From: Streptomycetales bacterium
GTDB lineage: Bacteria > Actinomycetota > Actinomycetes > Prado026
DNA: 13,463 nucleotides
Direction: 5' to 3'
NCBI GenBank assembly: GCA_025361995.1
Contig: JANYIP010000019.1
Location: 1-13,463, forward strand
Part shown: positions 13,344-13,463 of the stretch, piece after piece
How positions within the stretch are numbered: the first letter of the stretch is position 1
How the letters are laid out: the number at the start of each line of letters is the position of its first letter
Program-made: the position numbers and the translations under genes
Notes under the pieces: generated by a model
Told to the model about the DNA's origin: nothing
The model's input: the letters and a program-made list of their open reading frames with translations, nothing else
The model's database searches: none

Positions 13344-13368
13344 CTCCCCACCCTAGGGTGGGGAGATG
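13341..13368. promoter_or_regulatory. 28-bp perfect palindrome: bidirectional glgC/glgA promoter
   Basis: CATCTCCCCACCCT (13341-13354) is followed directly by its exact reverse complement (13355-13368). The outer three bases on each side are the start codons of glgC and glgA. On each strand TAGGGT is followed by GGGGAG and ATG, the spacing of a leaderless TAnnnT promoter. The two -10 boxes (13354-13359 plus, 13355-13350 minus) overlap at the central TA. The palindrome may also bind a dimeric regulator. Confidence 0.7.
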
Positions 13369-13463
13369 CGCGTTGGAATCCTGACTCGAGAGGTCCCCCC
13401 CGACATCTACGGCGGGGCGGGAGTGCACGTGGACTTCCTGGTCCGCGAGCTGCGCCGGCTGAC
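13366..13463 (+). CDS. glgA: glycogen synthase, 5' fragment
   Basis: Only the first 32 codons lie in the window. They read MRVGILTREVPPDIYGGAGV, then HVDFLVRELRRL, the N-terminus of the actinobacterial GT4-type glycogen synthase. The PPDIYGGAGVHV block corresponds to the glycine-rich ADP-glucose site of the family. The enzyme would extend alpha-1,4-glucan (or form maltose-1-phosphate in some actinobacteria) from the ADP-glucose made by GlgC. ATG 13366 has GGGGAG directly against it and the palindromic promoter upstream. The gene continues past the right edge. Confidence 0.93.
   Translation, partial: MRVGILTREVPPDIYGGAGVHVDFLVRELRRL

Overview
The window comes from a very GC-rich actinobacterial chromosome. 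The coding regions show strong G/C third-position bias, GTG starts are frequent, several starts look leaderless with a TAnnnT -10 box directly upstream, and glgC and glgA are divergent. A Propionibacteriales or similar lineage is plausible, but the sequence alone does not fix the genus.

Positions 1 to about 4600 form an accessory region. It opens inside a tyrosine integrase gene whose 3' end runs antisense through a tRNA-Lys(TTT) gene (1094-1166). This is the classical border of an integrative element that extends leftwards out of the window. To the right lie a DDE transposase pseudogene broken by a frameshift (1363-2827), a protein with a tyrosine-recombinase-like outline but no recognisable catalytic residues (2910-3860), a divergent small helix-turn-helix protein (3937-4209), a 17-nt perfect tRNA T-arm-like hairpin (4190-4206), and a decayed recombinase-accessory HTH gene with an in-frame TAG (4210-4536).

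Positions 4600 to 5800 are transitional. They hold an unrecognised 58-residue small protein with a good RBS and a candidate promoter (4663-4839), an orphan short ORF that may be a gene remnant (4987-5262), and a small secreted protein on the minus strand (5275-5766).

Positions 5850 to 13463 look like ordinary chromosome. First comes a two-gene DrrAB-type ABC export operon on the plus strand (5895-7674). It converges on a minus-strand group of three genes: an ABC-F ATPase, a TM2-domain protein and a DUF2752 protein. Upstream of those on the minus strand is a tightly packed chain: glgC, a PAP2-family membrane protein and a Tat-exported esterase-like hydrolase. glgA starts divergently from glgC and runs off the right edge.

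The most striking signal is the whole glgC-glgA intergenic region. It is a perfect 28-bp palindrome that includes both ATG codons and places a TAGGGT hexamer exactly 6 nt before each ATG on each strand. This looks like a mirror-symmetric bidirectional leaderless promoter for the two committed steps of glycogen synthesis. A related inverted TAGGAT pair lies between the divergent genes at 3860/3937. No CRISPR array, origin or rRNA was seen. No stretch over 300 bases lacks a gene or pseudogene.
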